NCBI GenBank assembly: GCA_018648805.1
Contig: JABGQM010000001.1
Coordinates: 6,056-70,055, forward strand
DNA: 64,000 bases
Source: Verrucomicrobiota bacterium
GTDB taxonomy: Bacteria; Verrucomicrobiota; Kiritimatiellia; UBA8416; JABMPJ01
Reading direction: 5' to 3'
The translations under genes and the position numbers were made by a program. Under the pieces are notes generated by a model. That model did not search any database and had not been told where the DNA came from. It saw only the letters and a program-made list of their open reading frames with translations. Numbering within the stretch: the first letter of the stretch is position 1; the number at the start of each line of letters is the position of its first letter. Shown here piece by piece: positions 8,654 to 17,845 of this stretch.

Positions 8654-9988
8654 TCAGTATACGCGATAATCCTTACGAACATAGCGATTGGCTTCCGGCA
8701 CATTGGTGCAGCGCAGGTTCTTGGCATCCCACTCAATCTTCTTCCCGCTGCGGACAGCCAGGTTGCCCAACAACACCATCTCGGTCAACGGCCCGGAGTA
8801 GTCGAAGTTCGCCCCCGCGGGTGCCCCACCTTTGCACGCTTCAATCCATTCGGGAAAATGGCCAATCGACTTCTTTTCCGTCTTCTCCGGCATCCGGTTC
8901 TTCGCAAAGTCCTGCATCTTCGCCTCGGGGATAATCCTGGCCGAACGGCAGTAGACATCGCTGACCATGATCGTCCCTTCACTGCCCTGCCAGAGCTGCC
9001 CGCCGATACGGCCCGGGATGTTGCGATCCGCTTCGAGTTCCTGCGGCCGTTCCGGTTTCTTGTTGCCGGAATACCAGACCAGCTTGACCGGCCCACGCTC
9101 TTCTGTCTTCGGAAACTGATAGGTCACAACAGCCCATTCCGGACCGGTTTGATCATTCGTCGGGGCACTGACGGCCTCAACCGTTGTCGGATTCCCCAGG
9201 CGCAACACATCAAAGGCGCAGTCCATGGCGTGACAACCGATGTCTCCGAGCGCTCCACAGCCGTAATCCCACCAGCCCCGCCACTTGAACGGCAGGTAGC
9301 CGTCACCGAAATCACGCTCAGGGGCAACCCCCTGCCACAGATTCCAGTCCAGGTGAGTGGGAACATCCGTCGTGGGCAGCGGAGCCGTTACGCCCTGCGG
9401 CCATATGGGCCGATCCGTCCAGATATGAATCTCGTTGATTTCACCGATGGCACGCACGGCATACCACTCCCGCATCCGGCGAATACCGTCCATGGCGTGC
9501 CCCTGGATCCCCATATGCGTGGCCACACCGTGCTCGCGCGCGGCCTCCGTCAGAAGACGGACCTCCTCGATCGTGTGCGCCATCGGTTTCTGGACAAAAA
9601 CATGCTTGTCCATCTTGATCGCCATCATGGCGGCCGGGAAGTGCATGTGATCAGGCGTGCTGACCGTCACGGCGTCGATCTGGTCGTCCATCTCAACCAG
9701 CATCCGCCTGAAATCGCGATAATGCCGCGCCTGCGGGAAGCGCTTAAATGTGTCTAGTCCACGGTTCAGGTCAACATCGCACAGCGCCACAATGTTCTCA
9801 GAGGCCACAGCGCGCACATCGCCCTTGCCTCTGCCCCCAATGCCGATGCAGGCGATGTTCAACTTGCGGCCTTCGATGATCCGCCCCATCCGCGACGGCA
9901 CCGCCGCCCACGAGATGCCGATATCCGGCAGTGCCGCAAACGCGACGGCTCCCAGCCCGGCTGTTTTCATAAAATGTCGTCTATTCAT
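8654..9988 (-). CDS. Tat-exported Gfo/Idh/MocA family oxidoreductase (2)
   Basis: A 444-residue protein starting MNRRHFMKTAGLGAVAFAALP, a Tat signal. The Rossmann loop is ACIGIGGRGKGD. The usual EKP motif is VQKPMAH: the lysine is kept and the glutamate replaced by glutamine. The substrate half contains DYGCGALGDIGCHAMD, with the histidine expected near the active site. The ATG at 9988 follows GAGGGAG and places the twin arginines at residues 3-4; an upstream in-frame ATG would add about 34 residues before the Tat motif and was rejected. It lies between the sodium/solute symporter gene (61 nt upstream) and the DUF1080 gene (15 nt downstream), suggesting transport, oxidation and hydrolysis genes in one unit. 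Confidence 0.88.
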   Translation of the reverse strand: MNRRHFMKTAGLGAVAFAALPDIGISWAAVPSRMGRIIEGRKLNIACIGIGGRGKGDVRAVASENIVALCDVDLNRGLDTFKRFPQARHYRDFRRMLVEMDDQIDAVTVSTPDHMHFPAAMMAIKMDKHVFVQKPMAHTIEEVRLLTEAAREHGVATHMGIQGHAMDGIRRMREWYAVRAIGEINEIHIWTDRPIWPQGVTAPLPTTDVPTHLDWNLWQGVAPERDFGDGYLPFKWRGWWDYGCGALGDIGCHAMDCAFDVLRLGNPTTVEAVSAPTNDQTGPEWAVVTYQFPKTEERGPVKLVWYSGNKKPERPQELEADRNIPGRIGGQLWQGSEGTIMVSDVYCRSARIIPEAKMQDFAKNRMPEKTEKKSIGHFPEWIEACKGGAPAGANFDYSGPLTEMVLLGNLAVRSGKKIEWDAKNLRCTNVPEANRYVRKDYRVY

Positions 9989-10049
9989 CTCAACTCCCTC
10001 CACACAGCGCTCTCCCATATCACGTTCCTCGTGCCGACGGTCTGCTGGA

Positions 10050-11828
10050 TCAGCAAACATAGAGTACGACAACCAGGACGGTCGCCACAACCCCCACCGT
10101 CAGCCAGGCCCATCCACTGCCTAACACGGCCTGAATCCGCGAACCTTCAATCGCTGAAGTGCCCGTCTCCTGGCCCTCCTCAGCATCCGGCATGAACGCG
10201 GGCACCGCAATGTAGCAGCCTATGACAAAGGTCAACATCGACCCCATGAATGCCAACAGGTTACCGGGGCGAGGCAAGACCTCCTCAAAGACCGCAAACA
10301 GGATGAAGGCGACCAGCGAGACCAACGCCAACCCCAGGCCCACCACGCCACTGCGTGTCCCGAGCTGCAATTCTACCCCGCGTGTCCTGGCCAGTAGGGC
10401 GTCGATCTTCTCCCCGTCCGCCTCCGACCGTGGACGCAGCCACGCCCCCACCCAACTTCCGACCGCCAACAAGGCGACGCATACGGGAAAGGATAGGAAT
10501 GTCCGCATCTCAGCGGGGATCTTGAAGACGATGGCCGCCAGCGCCCCGAACCCGATGCCGCCCACCATGGCCGCCGTCGCCCCGAAGGAGTTGGACCGAC
10601 GCCAGAACAGCGCCCCGGCCACAATCACGAAGATCGGTGGCTCGAACACAGACATGATGTCGAAGTTGGCCCGGATGATGCCCACCTTGTCCACGTAGAA
10701 GGAGAAGAGGATCCCCAGCAGTCCGCCTGCCACCAGGGCGCCTCGACCAAACCAGAGATACTGGCGCGGCGTCTTGCCCGGCACAAAACGGCGGAACAGA
10801 TCATTCTCGGCCAGGGTCGATAGCGCGGTCAGGAGAGCACTGGCCGTGGAGTTGGAGGCCGCCACAAGCCCCGCCACAATCAGGCCGCCGATACCGATCG
10901 GCAACACATCCACCAGCAGCTTGGGCAAAATGCTGTCGCCCGCCCCCAACGGATTGTCGGCGTAGATCAGTTGTCCGCATATCCCCGGAATGATGTAGGA
11001 GAGGGTCAGGACCCCCGTAATGATGCTGGCGATAATCAAGCCGCGTGAGGCATGCCGCACGCTGCGCCCCGCAAAGGAGCACTGCAGCATGTACTGGCTC
11101 GTACACCAGTACGGTAGGCCCAGCAGGGCGAACATGATAATGTGCTGCACACTGGGCCACACTTCACCGGTCTTCCAGAAAGTCATGACCTGCGGATCGA
11201 CTTGCGCAAAGAGTCCGCTGATCCCACCCACGGCGGGATGTTTCAGACAGAGCGGCAGGAGGATGAGCCCCCCGATGATCATGATGAAGCTCTGAATCAC
11301 GGCCGAGTAGCTCGTGGCCATCAGTCCCGCGGAGAAGCAATAGAGGATCACGCCGCCGCTGACGAACATAATGATGCTGGTCGGTTCCATCTTCAAGACC
11401 GGCGCCAGAACCGTGGCCAGTGTGTACATGGCGTTGCCCGCAAACAGCGAGTAATAGAGGATCCACCAGCACGCCACGAGCAGGCGCAGCGCCACGCTGT
11501 AGCGCGTCTCAAGCAACTCGGAGACCGTCGTGATGCGCAGGCGACGCAGCCGCGGCACAAAGAACAGGGCGCTGCCGGCGGCAATCATGTTGCCGGTCCA
11601 GGCAATCAGCAGGACGGAAATGCCCCCGCCTCCGTAGGCCGCCCCGGCCGGTCCGACAAGATAGATGGCCGCCACATTGGCGGCCATGATGGTGCCGGCA
11701 ATGATCCACTGGTTGAGCGACCGCCCCGCGAGAAAAAAGTCCTCGTCCTTCTTGACGTAGCGTCCCATGTAAACGCCAAACAGAACCGTGCCGATCAGGT
11801 AGGCAAAAACAACAATGGCATTAATCAT
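10050..11828 (-). CDS. Sodium:solute symporter (SSS/SGLT-like family)
   Basis: A 592-residue membrane protein with about 13-14 hydrophobic helices. It begins MINAIVVFAYLIGTVLFGVYMG and has the family's first loop DEDFFLAGRSLNQWIIAGTIMAAN. The segment GLIVAGLVAASNSTASALLTALSTLAENDLF matches the conserved TM8 region of SSS transporters, which contributes to the sodium site. Such proteins import sugars, polyols, amino acids or vitamins with sodium; the setting favours a sugar or keto-sugar. The ATG at 11828 overlaps the end of the sugar isomerase-like gene by 8 nt, which indicates translational coupling. The C-terminus has an extra helix (WAWLTVGVVATVLVVVLYVC). Confidence 0.88.
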   Translation of the reverse strand: MINAIVVFAYLIGTVLFGVYMGRYVKKDEDFFLAGRSLNQWIIAGTIMAANVAAIYLVGPAGAAYGGGGISVLLIAWTGNMIAAGSALFFVPRLRRLRITTVSELLETRYSVALRLLVACWWILYYSLFAGNAMYTLATVLAPVLKMEPTSIIMFVSGGVILYCFSAGLMATSYSAVIQSFIMIIGGLILLPLCLKHPAVGGISGLFAQVDPQVMTFWKTGEVWPSVQHIIMFALLGLPYWCTSQYMLQCSFAGRSVRHASRGLIIASIITGVLTLSYIIPGICGQLIYADNPLGAGDSILPKLLVDVLPIGIGGLIVAGLVAASNSTASALLTALSTLAENDLFRRFVPGKTPRQYLWFGRGALVAGGLLGILFSFYVDKVGIIRANFDIMSVFEPPIFVIVAGALFWRRSNSFGATAAMVGGIGFGALAAIVFKIPAEMRTFLSFPVCVALLAVGSWVGAWLRPRSEADGEKIDALLARTRGVELQLGTRSGVVGLGLALVSLVAFILFAVFEEVLPRPGNLLAFMGSMLTFVIGCYIAVPAFMPDAEEGQETGTSAIEGSRIQAVLGSGWAWLTVGVVATVLVVVLYVC

Positions 11829-12636
11829 GGGTCAACCTTTCGATGGCCTTTCCAATATCCACAACCCGGCTGTCGCCGGCCTCCCGCTCAATCGCCAGGG
11901 CCCCGTTGTATCCCGCTTCCGCCAACGCGCCCAGGAAGGCATTGGCCTGCACCTCGCCATCACCCCAGGGCACTTCAACACCCCACGTGCCAGGTGTTCT
12001 CGTCCGCGTCGCGTCCTTGATATGCACATGCCTGATCCAAGGCGACAGGATGCGGACTGCATCCAGCGGGTCGTCCTTGTCATACAGAATCATGTTGGCG
12101 GGATCGAAGTTGATGCCGAGCGCCGGATGGTTCAGGGCCTGCATGAAGTCACGCAGATCGGCGGCGCGCTCCTGACCCGTCTCCAGCAGGATTGTCACGC
12201 CCTGTTCGGCGGCGACCTCGGCGACCTCCCGAATCCGCCCCTCGAACGTGGCCGCATACGCGGGGTCGGTGTGATTCAGGAACCCTGCATGCAACGAGAG
12301 ATACGGGACCCCCAGCGCAGACGTGGTGGCAATGGCCTGCACGAGCCGATCCTTATTGGCCGGCCAGTCGGCCTCCGGGACCACGCCACCGGTCAGGCGG
12401 ATACGCTCCAACGTGCTGTAGTCTTCCTGAGGAAATCCGACCATCGTGCAGGTGACCGTCCAGCCCTCGCGCGCAATCAACCCGCGTAGCCGGTCACCCC
12501 CGGGCCCCTCCAGTGCGGCCACATGCAGGTGTAGGTGCGACAGCGCCTGCTGCTTCAGCAGCGACTGGATCGCATCAACATCATCGTGCAGCGACCAGCT
12601 ACACACGCCAATCGGCCATCCATTCACGCTTCTCAT
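11821..12636 (-). CDS. Sugar phosphate isomerase/epimerase-like TIM-barrel protein (1)
   Basis: A 271-residue soluble protein of the xylose-isomerase-like TIM-barrel superfamily. The metal-binding set is visible: Glu in ILLETGQE, Asp in LGINFDPANM, His in RHVHIKDA and Glu in GALAIEREAG. There is no signal peptide, so it should act in the cytosol. Family members isomerise or epimerise sugars, and some act as lyases on 3-keto-glycosides. It follows the HEAT/tandem-DUF1080 gene by 37 nt and overlaps the symporter gene by 8 nt, which fits processing of imported keto-sugar. The ATG at 12636 follows GAAGGAG. A longer reading to 12792 would add a cysteine-rich stretch with no family similarity and overlap the upstream gene. 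Confidence 0.85.
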   Translation of the reverse strand: MRSVNGWPIGVCSWSLHDDVDAIQSLLKQQALSHLHLHVAALEGPGGDRLRGLIAREGWTVTCTMVGFPQEDYSTLERIRLTGGVVPEADWPANKDRLVQAIATTSALGVPYLSLHAGFLNHTDPAYAATFEGRIREVAEVAAEQGVTILLETGQERAADLRDFMQALNHPALGINFDPANMILYDKDDPLDAVRILSPWIRHVHIKDATRTRTPGTWGVEVPWGDGEVQANAFLGALAEAGYNGALAIEREAGDSRVVDIGKAIERLTHD

Positions 12637-12673
12637 CTCATCTCCTTCATCCACACTGCAGCAGTACGCCGCC

Positions 12674-15600
12674 TTACAACTCCCTGATGAACACGTTGCG
12701 CCAGCGAATCTCGCCCCCATGTGTCTGGAGTTGAATGGGACCTGTTTCCGGCACCGGGCTCTTGCGGTCAAAATAGTTGTGAAGCGTTGCATTGTCCACC
12801 ACGAGCTGATCGTTCAGGTGCACCGTAACCTTGTCGCCGACCATCTTGATGCGGAAAGAATTCCACTCGCCGAAGGGCTTGTCCGCCAGGACCAGCGGAT
12901 CTTTGCCCGGGGCGCCCTTGGCATTGTTCCACAACCCCCCCGAGCCCTTGTCGGCACCCAGTCCGAATTTGCCCTGTTCCGTGAAATCCCAGATCTGCAC
13001 CTGGGGACACCCGCGCAGATAGATTCCCGAGTCGGCGCGCGGCACCGTCTTGTAGTCGACCCTGAATTCAAGATCTCCGTAGAACTTGTCCGTGGTCAAG
13101 TAGAGGCCCCTGCCGTCGTTAACCAGCTCGCCATGCTCAACACGCCAGTGCTTCTGAATGTCTTCGCGTGATTTTGCTTTGCGCGCTTCCAAATCTTCCG
13201 GCGAGAGGCCACGGTACTTCTTGTAGTGTTCTGTGCCCAGTCCCCACCACCCCGACAAGTCGTTGCCGTTGAAGAGTGCCGTGAACCCCTCGGGCGGCAT
13301 CACCGCGCCCGACGCCTTGAGCTCTTTGATTCTCAGATTGCGGAATGCAACGACGGAACCATGCCCCAGAAACCCGATATGCCCCGTCGTGTTGCGCATG
13401 CCCGGGTGCTTGCTGAAGGAATGGATATCGGAAGTCTGCGCCAGCGTGGCCAGGTCCGTATCAACGATGGTGGTGCCGTTGAGCACCACCTTGATCTTCG
13501 AGCCCTCGGCGGTGACCTCCTGCACATTCCATTCGCCCAGCGGTTTCAGATGCCCCCGCTTGGCCGGCACCAAGCCGTAGATCGACGCATGGAACTGCCA
13601 GGGCTTCAGGTTCGCATACTTGGGCGCCGTATTGTCGAGAATCTGAAGCTCCATCCCGGCATAGGCCGCGTTCCCCTTCGCAGGCGTACGAATCCCAAGC
13701 CCATTGTTCGCGCCTGCCGTCAGCTGGAACTCGAAGCGCAACACGAAGTCACTGTACTCCTGCGCCGTGTAAAGATTGCCACCGGGCTTGCAGATGATCG
13801 TCCCGTCCTGGACGATATAGCCCTTCGTGTCACCTATCCAACCGGCCAAGTCCGTGCCATTGAAAAGTGGTGTGAACCCGGCCTCGGCGACCGGCGTGGC
13901 AGGGACTTCAGGCGCCGGCATCGTTGCCACCAGGGCCGTAACGGCGTCCTTCAGTTTCTTATCCGTCAGCAGCGGTGCCGCTTTGACAAGCAGGGGGCGC
14001 AGCGCGGGGTCCTTGAGACCGGCATACTTCTTGTGCGGGCAGGCCGACAGCGCCACGACACGCGCGGCGGATGCCTGAAGCTTCGGGTCGTCGAGATGTG
14101 CGGCGGCCAGGTCGAGCGCCGCGCGTGATTGGATATGCGCTACGACCCCCAACACCATGTTTCTTTCCTCGGCGCGGGGTGCGGCTGCGAGGGTATCGCG
14201 GTAGAGGGCCAGCTTGGCGGCGGGTTGACGACGGCCGGCATGCACCACGCGCGTCAGGCCGCGCACCAACTGTACCTGCTGTGACAGCTCCCGGCTCGCC
14301 ACGAGTGCGGCCAGCATGGCCTCCGCGGCGGAATCGTCCGGCCATGCAGCCAGGGCGCGTATCCCGGCGGCCTGCAGGTCGGCATCCGCGTCCCGGCTGG
14401 CCAGGACAACCTTGTCCAAGGCCGGTTGTCCCGCTACCGCCGGCAGCACCTCCAGCACTGCTTGACGCGCATCGGTATCGCCCTTGTCGTAGGCATCCAA
14501 AAGCGTGACATATCGCTTGGCGGCATCCGGTTCAGCTCGGGCCACCGACACGACAGCACGGCTCGCCGCATGTTTCAGCTTGGCATTGTCGCCGGCAAGG
14601 TAGAGGGAGACCAGCTGTGGCATCGTGGCCGTCGTACCCACGGTGCCGAGGGCCTTATACGCCGCCCGTTGTACGTCCGGGTCCGGATCAACGGTCGCGG
14701 CAAGAACGGCATCCCATTGATCGGCGGCGTGGCGTTCTGCCAGCACCTTCAAGAGCATCACGCGCGCGGCCGGTGCGACGACCGGCAGGGCCGTAGCCAC
14801 GCGGGCCATGTCTGGCGGCATGGCCACGCGCAGCAGCGCGTCCTGCACGGCGCTCAGCACGGCCGGATCCGGAGGGTCGATTGCCGACAGAAGGGTCGGC
14901 AAGGCCGCGCGGTCTGCCAGGCGAGCCGCAGCCGACACCGCCGCGATCCTTACCGCCGTGTCCGTCTCGCTGACCGCCGCCAGTACAGCACGCGTGACGA
15001 CCGGAGATACACCCGGCACCAGGACATCCAGCGCGGCCACGCGTACGTGCGGGGCGGCAGAGGTGACGATTTCGGCCACGTGATCGTCGGCGTCGTCTCC
15101 CAGGCGCATCAGCAGCTTGATGCCCGCGATGCTCAGGGCACGATCGTCACTGTGGACCGACTCCGTAACGGCGGCGATCCCCTCTCGCCTATTGACCGCT
15201 ACCCAAAGTGCCAGAGCGGCGGCCTGCACGGCTGATTCGCCCCGCTCCCGACTCATGGCGAGCAGCGAGTGCACCGCCAGGGCGGCGGGCTTGCTGGCCC
15301 CACGTGCGTGGGCCTTTTCGGCGTAACGCACGCAGCGGCCCAGGGCTTGTGAGCGTGCGTACCGGTTGGTAGTCTGGCAGGCCGCGGACAACAATACGTA
15401 GGAATCGTGGTCCCAGCCGAGCCAGCGCTTGACCGGACCGATCGCTGCCAGGGCATCCAGAGCCGCCGCCTGGATCGCGAGATCTTCCGACGCCGCCAAC
15501 GCCCGAATGGGTTCCGCCGCCGCATCATGGGCCAGGATGCCGAGCGCCTGGACGATGGTCTTGATGTCGCCCTGGCCGGCTTTCAGTGCGATAAGGAAAC

Positions 15601-16084
15601 GGGCCGCAGTACCCGGTGCGGCAATAGCCAATAGCGCTTGTGCCGCCGGCTCCGTCAACGTGGAATCAGAAAGATGCCCTGCCAGGGCATCACGCGAGGC
15701 CGCCGTACCGCATGGCTGCAGTCGGCGCATGAAGAACGCTTTGACCTCACGGTGCTCCGCACCCGCCAGCGCGGCGAGCCAGGCCTGCTCCACCAGTGAC
15801 CGCGCTTCCCCGACCTCGGGCCGCGCGGCGTAGAAGGTGATGCCGCTAACGAGGTAGCGTGCCTGTGCATCCCCACCCACTGCGGGCGGCTGGACCTTGC
15901 CGGCCAGCTCGGCCAGGCCGTCTGCACCCAGCGCCAAGAGGGCCTCGCAGGTCACCGTATTCGTCTGCACGGCCTGCAGCGGCATACGCTTAACCAGCTC
16001 CGCTACGGTCTCGGCACGCACGCCGGCCGCCATGACCAGCACGACCCACAGGCCGACTATCATGTTCACATTCCATCGCTTCAT
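12674..16084 (-). CDS. Large secreted HEAT-repeat protein with two C-terminal DUF1080 domains
   Basis: An 1136-residue protein. A Sec signal (NMIVGLWVVLVMAAGVRAE) is followed by about 650 residues of alanine-rich HEAT-like helical repeats (ALDALAAIGPVKRW, ADADLQAAGIRALAAWPDD). Two DUF1080 domains follow: one from about residue 733 (FTPLFNGTDLAGW) to RNLRIKEL, and one from about 931 (FTALFNGNDLSGWWG) to the C-terminus (RWRNVFIREL). The second has a charged insertion near HYKKYRGLSPEDLEARK. DUF1080 relatives act on 3-keto-glycosides; the HEAT solenoid may hold partners or substrate. The ATG at 16084 follows GGGAG. It is the first gene after a 357-bp gap full of repeats and may begin a transcription unit running down to the DUF1080 gene at 7898. 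Confidence 0.85.
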   Translation of the reverse strand: MKRWNVNMIVGLWVVLVMAAGVRAETVAELVKRMPLQAVQTNTVTCEALLALGADGLAELAGKVQPPAVGGDAQARYLVSGITFYAARPEVGEARSLVEQAWLAALAGAEHREVKAFFMRRLQPCGTAASRDALAGHLSDSTLTEPAAQALLAIAAPGTAARFLIALKAGQGDIKTIVQALGILAHDAAAEPIRALAASEDLAIQAAALDALAAIGPVKRWLGWDHDSYVLLSAACQTTNRYARSQALGRCVRYAEKAHARGASKPAALAVHSLLAMSRERGESAVQAAALALWVAVNRREGIAAVTESVHSDDRALSIAGIKLLMRLGDDADDHVAEIVTSAAPHVRVAALDVLVPGVSPVVTRAVLAAVSETDTAVRIAAVSAAARLADRAALPTLLSAIDPPDPAVLSAVQDALLRVAMPPDMARVATALPVVAPAARVMLLKVLAERHAADQWDAVLAATVDPDPDVQRAAYKALGTVGTTATMPQLVSLYLAGDNAKLKHAASRAVVSVARAEPDAAKRYVTLLDAYDKGDTDARQAVLEVLPAVAGQPALDKVVLASRDADADLQAAGIRALAAWPDDSAAEAMLAALVASRELSQQVQLVRGLTRVVHAGRRQPAAKLALYRDTLAAAPRAEERNMVLGVVAHIQSRAALDLAAAHLDDPKLQASAARVVALSACPHKKYAGLKDPALRPLLVKAAPLLTDKKLKDAVTALVATMPAPEVPATPVAEAGFTPLFNGTDLAGWIGDTKGYIVQDGTIICKPGGNLYTAQEYSDFVLRFEFQLTAGANNGLGIRTPAKGNAAYAGMELQILDNTAPKYANLKPWQFHASIYGLVPAKRGHLKPLGEWNVQEVTAEGSKIKVVLNGTTIVDTDLATLAQTSDIHSFSKHPGMRNTTGHIGFLGHGSVVAFRNLRIKELKASGAVMPPEGFTALFNGNDLSGWWGLGTEHYKKYRGLSPEDLEARKAKSREDIQKHWRVEHGELVNDGRGLYLTTDKFYGDLEFRVDYKTVPRADSGIYLRGCPQVQIWDFTEQGKFGLGADKGSGGLWNNAKGAPGKDPLVLADKPFGEWNSFRIKMVGDKVTVHLNDQLVVDNATLHNYFDRKSPVPETGPIQLQTHGGEIRWRNVFIREL

Positions 16085-16441
16085 AAGAGACTCCCACACA
16101 CTGTGATTAAGAAATAGTGCGCTTCCGGCTTTTTCCGGGGCTTCTTCATTGATCTATTATGCACTCTCGCACTCCGAAGACCGTTTAAGTCGGTCGATTA
16201 AGCGTATCCAAGTAAGTGATGCGGTTAAGAGTGCGACGAAGTGTATGCTTAAGAGTGTGCCGCGCGCCCTCCTTACACTTCCTCGGACACTTAACCGCTT
16301 TCTTAACCGCCACCTTTACTCGGATACCCTTAACCGAACTGCTTACGCGATCCCTCCCTGTTTTCAGGCATGGCGCTTTTCATCAACCCCCCCCCCAGCT
16401 AACCCCTGAAGCTCCAGAAATATACCCACCCGCAACCACCC
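16085..16441. promoter_or_regulatory. Leader region with long imperfect palindrome and repeated GGTTAAG words
   Basis: The gap holds no gene. TTAAG words occur at 16107, 16185, 16198, 16225 and 16249 on the plus strand and at 16290-16294, 16302-16306 and 16329-16333 on the minus strand. Most sit in the context CGGTTAAG. The block 16193-16260 is an imperfect inverted copy of 16261-16340: TTAAGCGTATCC pairs with GGTTAAGGGTATCCG, and GCGGTTAAGAGTGCGACGA with GCGGTTAAGTGTCCGAGGA. The centre is GCGCGC. A regulatory role for the downstream HEAT-DUF1080 gene is inferred from position only. Confidence 0.55.
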
Positions 16442-17713
16442 CTAGAGATGCCACGGCCCGCGCATCGGCTGGCTGACCAGCCGGTTGGCGGCCTCATTTC
16501 CAATAAACGTCTCGGTGGCCGGGTCAAAATGCAGAACACCACTGCCCATACGCAACCCGATAACGGCCAGGTTGACCAGCATGGCGGAGCGGTGTCCGTT
16601 TGCTTCATTCAGGGCAAATTGGCGCCGGGTCCGCACACACTTCACGAAATCCGTTTCCTGCGGTTCCGGGTCCGGCAGTGTGGCCAGCTTCTGGTGCAGA
16701 TGTGGAATGTCTGAGCTGAAGCCCTTTGAGATTTGCCCATCCGGCCCGGCGATGAATGGCTCACCCTTCATCGTGTTATCGCCGTCGAGGATGATCTCAC
16801 ACCCGTCCGCATATTTCATCCGTACGCGACGCCAGGGCAGGGCCGCGTCCGGATGCTGCAACGGCGTGTCGACCTCAATCTCGACGGGGCTCTCGTTGTC
16901 CTTACCCAGAATATACTGGGTAGGATCGAGGTAGTGCTGGCCCATGTCGCCCAGTCCGCCACCGTCGTAGTCCCAGTAGCCGCGGAATGTGCTGTGCGTA
17001 CGGTGGCGACTGTAGGGCTTGTAGGGCGCCGGTCCCAGCCACATGTCGTAATCGAGCGCGGCAGGTACCTCCTCCGGCTTGAGGTCGGTCTTGCCCTGCC
17101 AGTTTCCCAGCTTCCAGTCGAAGCCCTGATGCGCGCCAATGGTCACTTTCAAGGGCCATCCGAGCAGCCCATTCTCAACCACCTTCTTGATGTCCTTTAC
17201 CGGCACACCCATGCCGTAGAAATTGTTGCGGAAGCGGAACCAGGTGTTCAGGCGGAAAATACGTCCGTGCTGCTGCACCACATCGCGTACCGCACGGCTC
17301 TCCGCAATGGTGCGCGCCATCGGCTTCTCACACCAGATATCCTTGCCGGCCTGTGCCGCTGCAATGGAGATCAGGGCGTGCCAGTGCGGTGGCGTCGGCA
17401 CGTGAATGATATCAATGTCATCGCGTTCCAGCACTTCACGGAAGTCACGATAGCCATCCACGCCCTTGGACATGGCGGCTTTCATCCGGCCTTCATCAAC
17501 ATCGCACACCGCCAACAGTCGCGTCCCGCCAAGCTTGAGATGGCCCTTGCCCATGCTGCCGACGCCGATAACCGCCTTGGTGATCTGCTCACTGGGCGGC
17601 GTGTAGCCTGCTCCGCCCAGGACATACCGCGGCACGATCGTGAAGGCGGCTCCTGCGGCAAGTGACTGTTTAAGCAAACTCCGGCGCGACAGATTGGCGG
17701 GCGACTTGTTCAT
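16442..17713 (-). CDS. Tat-exported Gfo/Idh/MocA family oxidoreductase (3)
   Basis: A 423-residue protein starting MNKSPANLSRRSLLKQSLAAG, a clear Tat signal. The nucleotide loop is AVIGVGSMGKGHLKLGG and the catalytic motif is canonical, WCEKPMART. The C-terminal domain has DYDGGGLGDMGQHYLDP, with the active-site histidine region. Typical chemistry is hydride transfer between NAD(P) and a sugar or glycoside hydroxyl. The ATG at 17713 was preferred to one two codons upstream (17719) because AGGAA then sits at a normal distance. It lies 132 nt downstream of another Tat dehydrogenase gene, across a gap containing a tandem 19-bp repeat, and is followed by the 357-bp repeat-rich leader. Confidence 0.87.
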   Translation of the reverse strand: MNKSPANLSRRSLLKQSLAAGAAFTIVPRYVLGGAGYTPPSEQITKAVIGVGSMGKGHLKLGGTRLLAVCDVDEGRMKAAMSKGVDGYRDFREVLERDDIDIIHVPTPPHWHALISIAAAQAGKDIWCEKPMARTIAESRAVRDVVQQHGRIFRLNTWFRFRNNFYGMGVPVKDIKKVVENGLLGWPLKVTIGAHQGFDWKLGNWQGKTDLKPEEVPAALDYDMWLGPAPYKPYSRHRTHSTFRGYWDYDGGGLGDMGQHYLDPTQYILGKDNESPVEIEVDTPLQHPDAALPWRRVRMKYADGCEIILDGDNTMKGEPFIAGPDGQISKGFSSDIPHLHQKLATLPDPEPQETDFVKCVRTRRQFALNEANGHRSAMLVNLAVIGLRMGSGVLHFDPATETFIGNEAANRLVSQPMRGPWHL

Positions 17714-17728
17714 GAGCATGGTTCCTAT

Positions 17729-17766
17729 AGTGAAGCGGTCCGCTCGTAGTGAAGCGGCCCGCTCGT
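17729..17766. repeat. Two tandem 19-bp palindromic repeats (candidate operator)
   Basis: AGTGAAGCGGTCCGCTCGT (17729-17747) is followed at once by the same sequence with one change (17748-17766). Each copy contains the palindrome AGCGGNCCGCT. They lie just upstream of the Gfo/Idh/MocA start at 17713. Head-to-tail palindromes at one helical-scale spacing suggest a protein-binding site; the binding protein is unknown. Confidence 0.5.
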
Positions 17767-17845
17767 CGGCGATGACATCATAATGGTGGCGCTAAGCAAG
17801 GGGCGTCATGCCTCTCTGCGTGCTGAACGATCACACCTGCTTCTC

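Noticed and set aside
7931-9757. 608-codon open frame on the plus strand
   Set aside because: Antisense to two well-supported genes (DUF1080 and Gfo/Idh/MocA); proline/arginine-rich with no domain.
16185-16350. Integron attC-like site
   Set aside because: GTTAAG resembles an R-box fragment and the block is an imperfect palindrome, but the R'/R'' core arrangement, an integrase and cassettes are missing.
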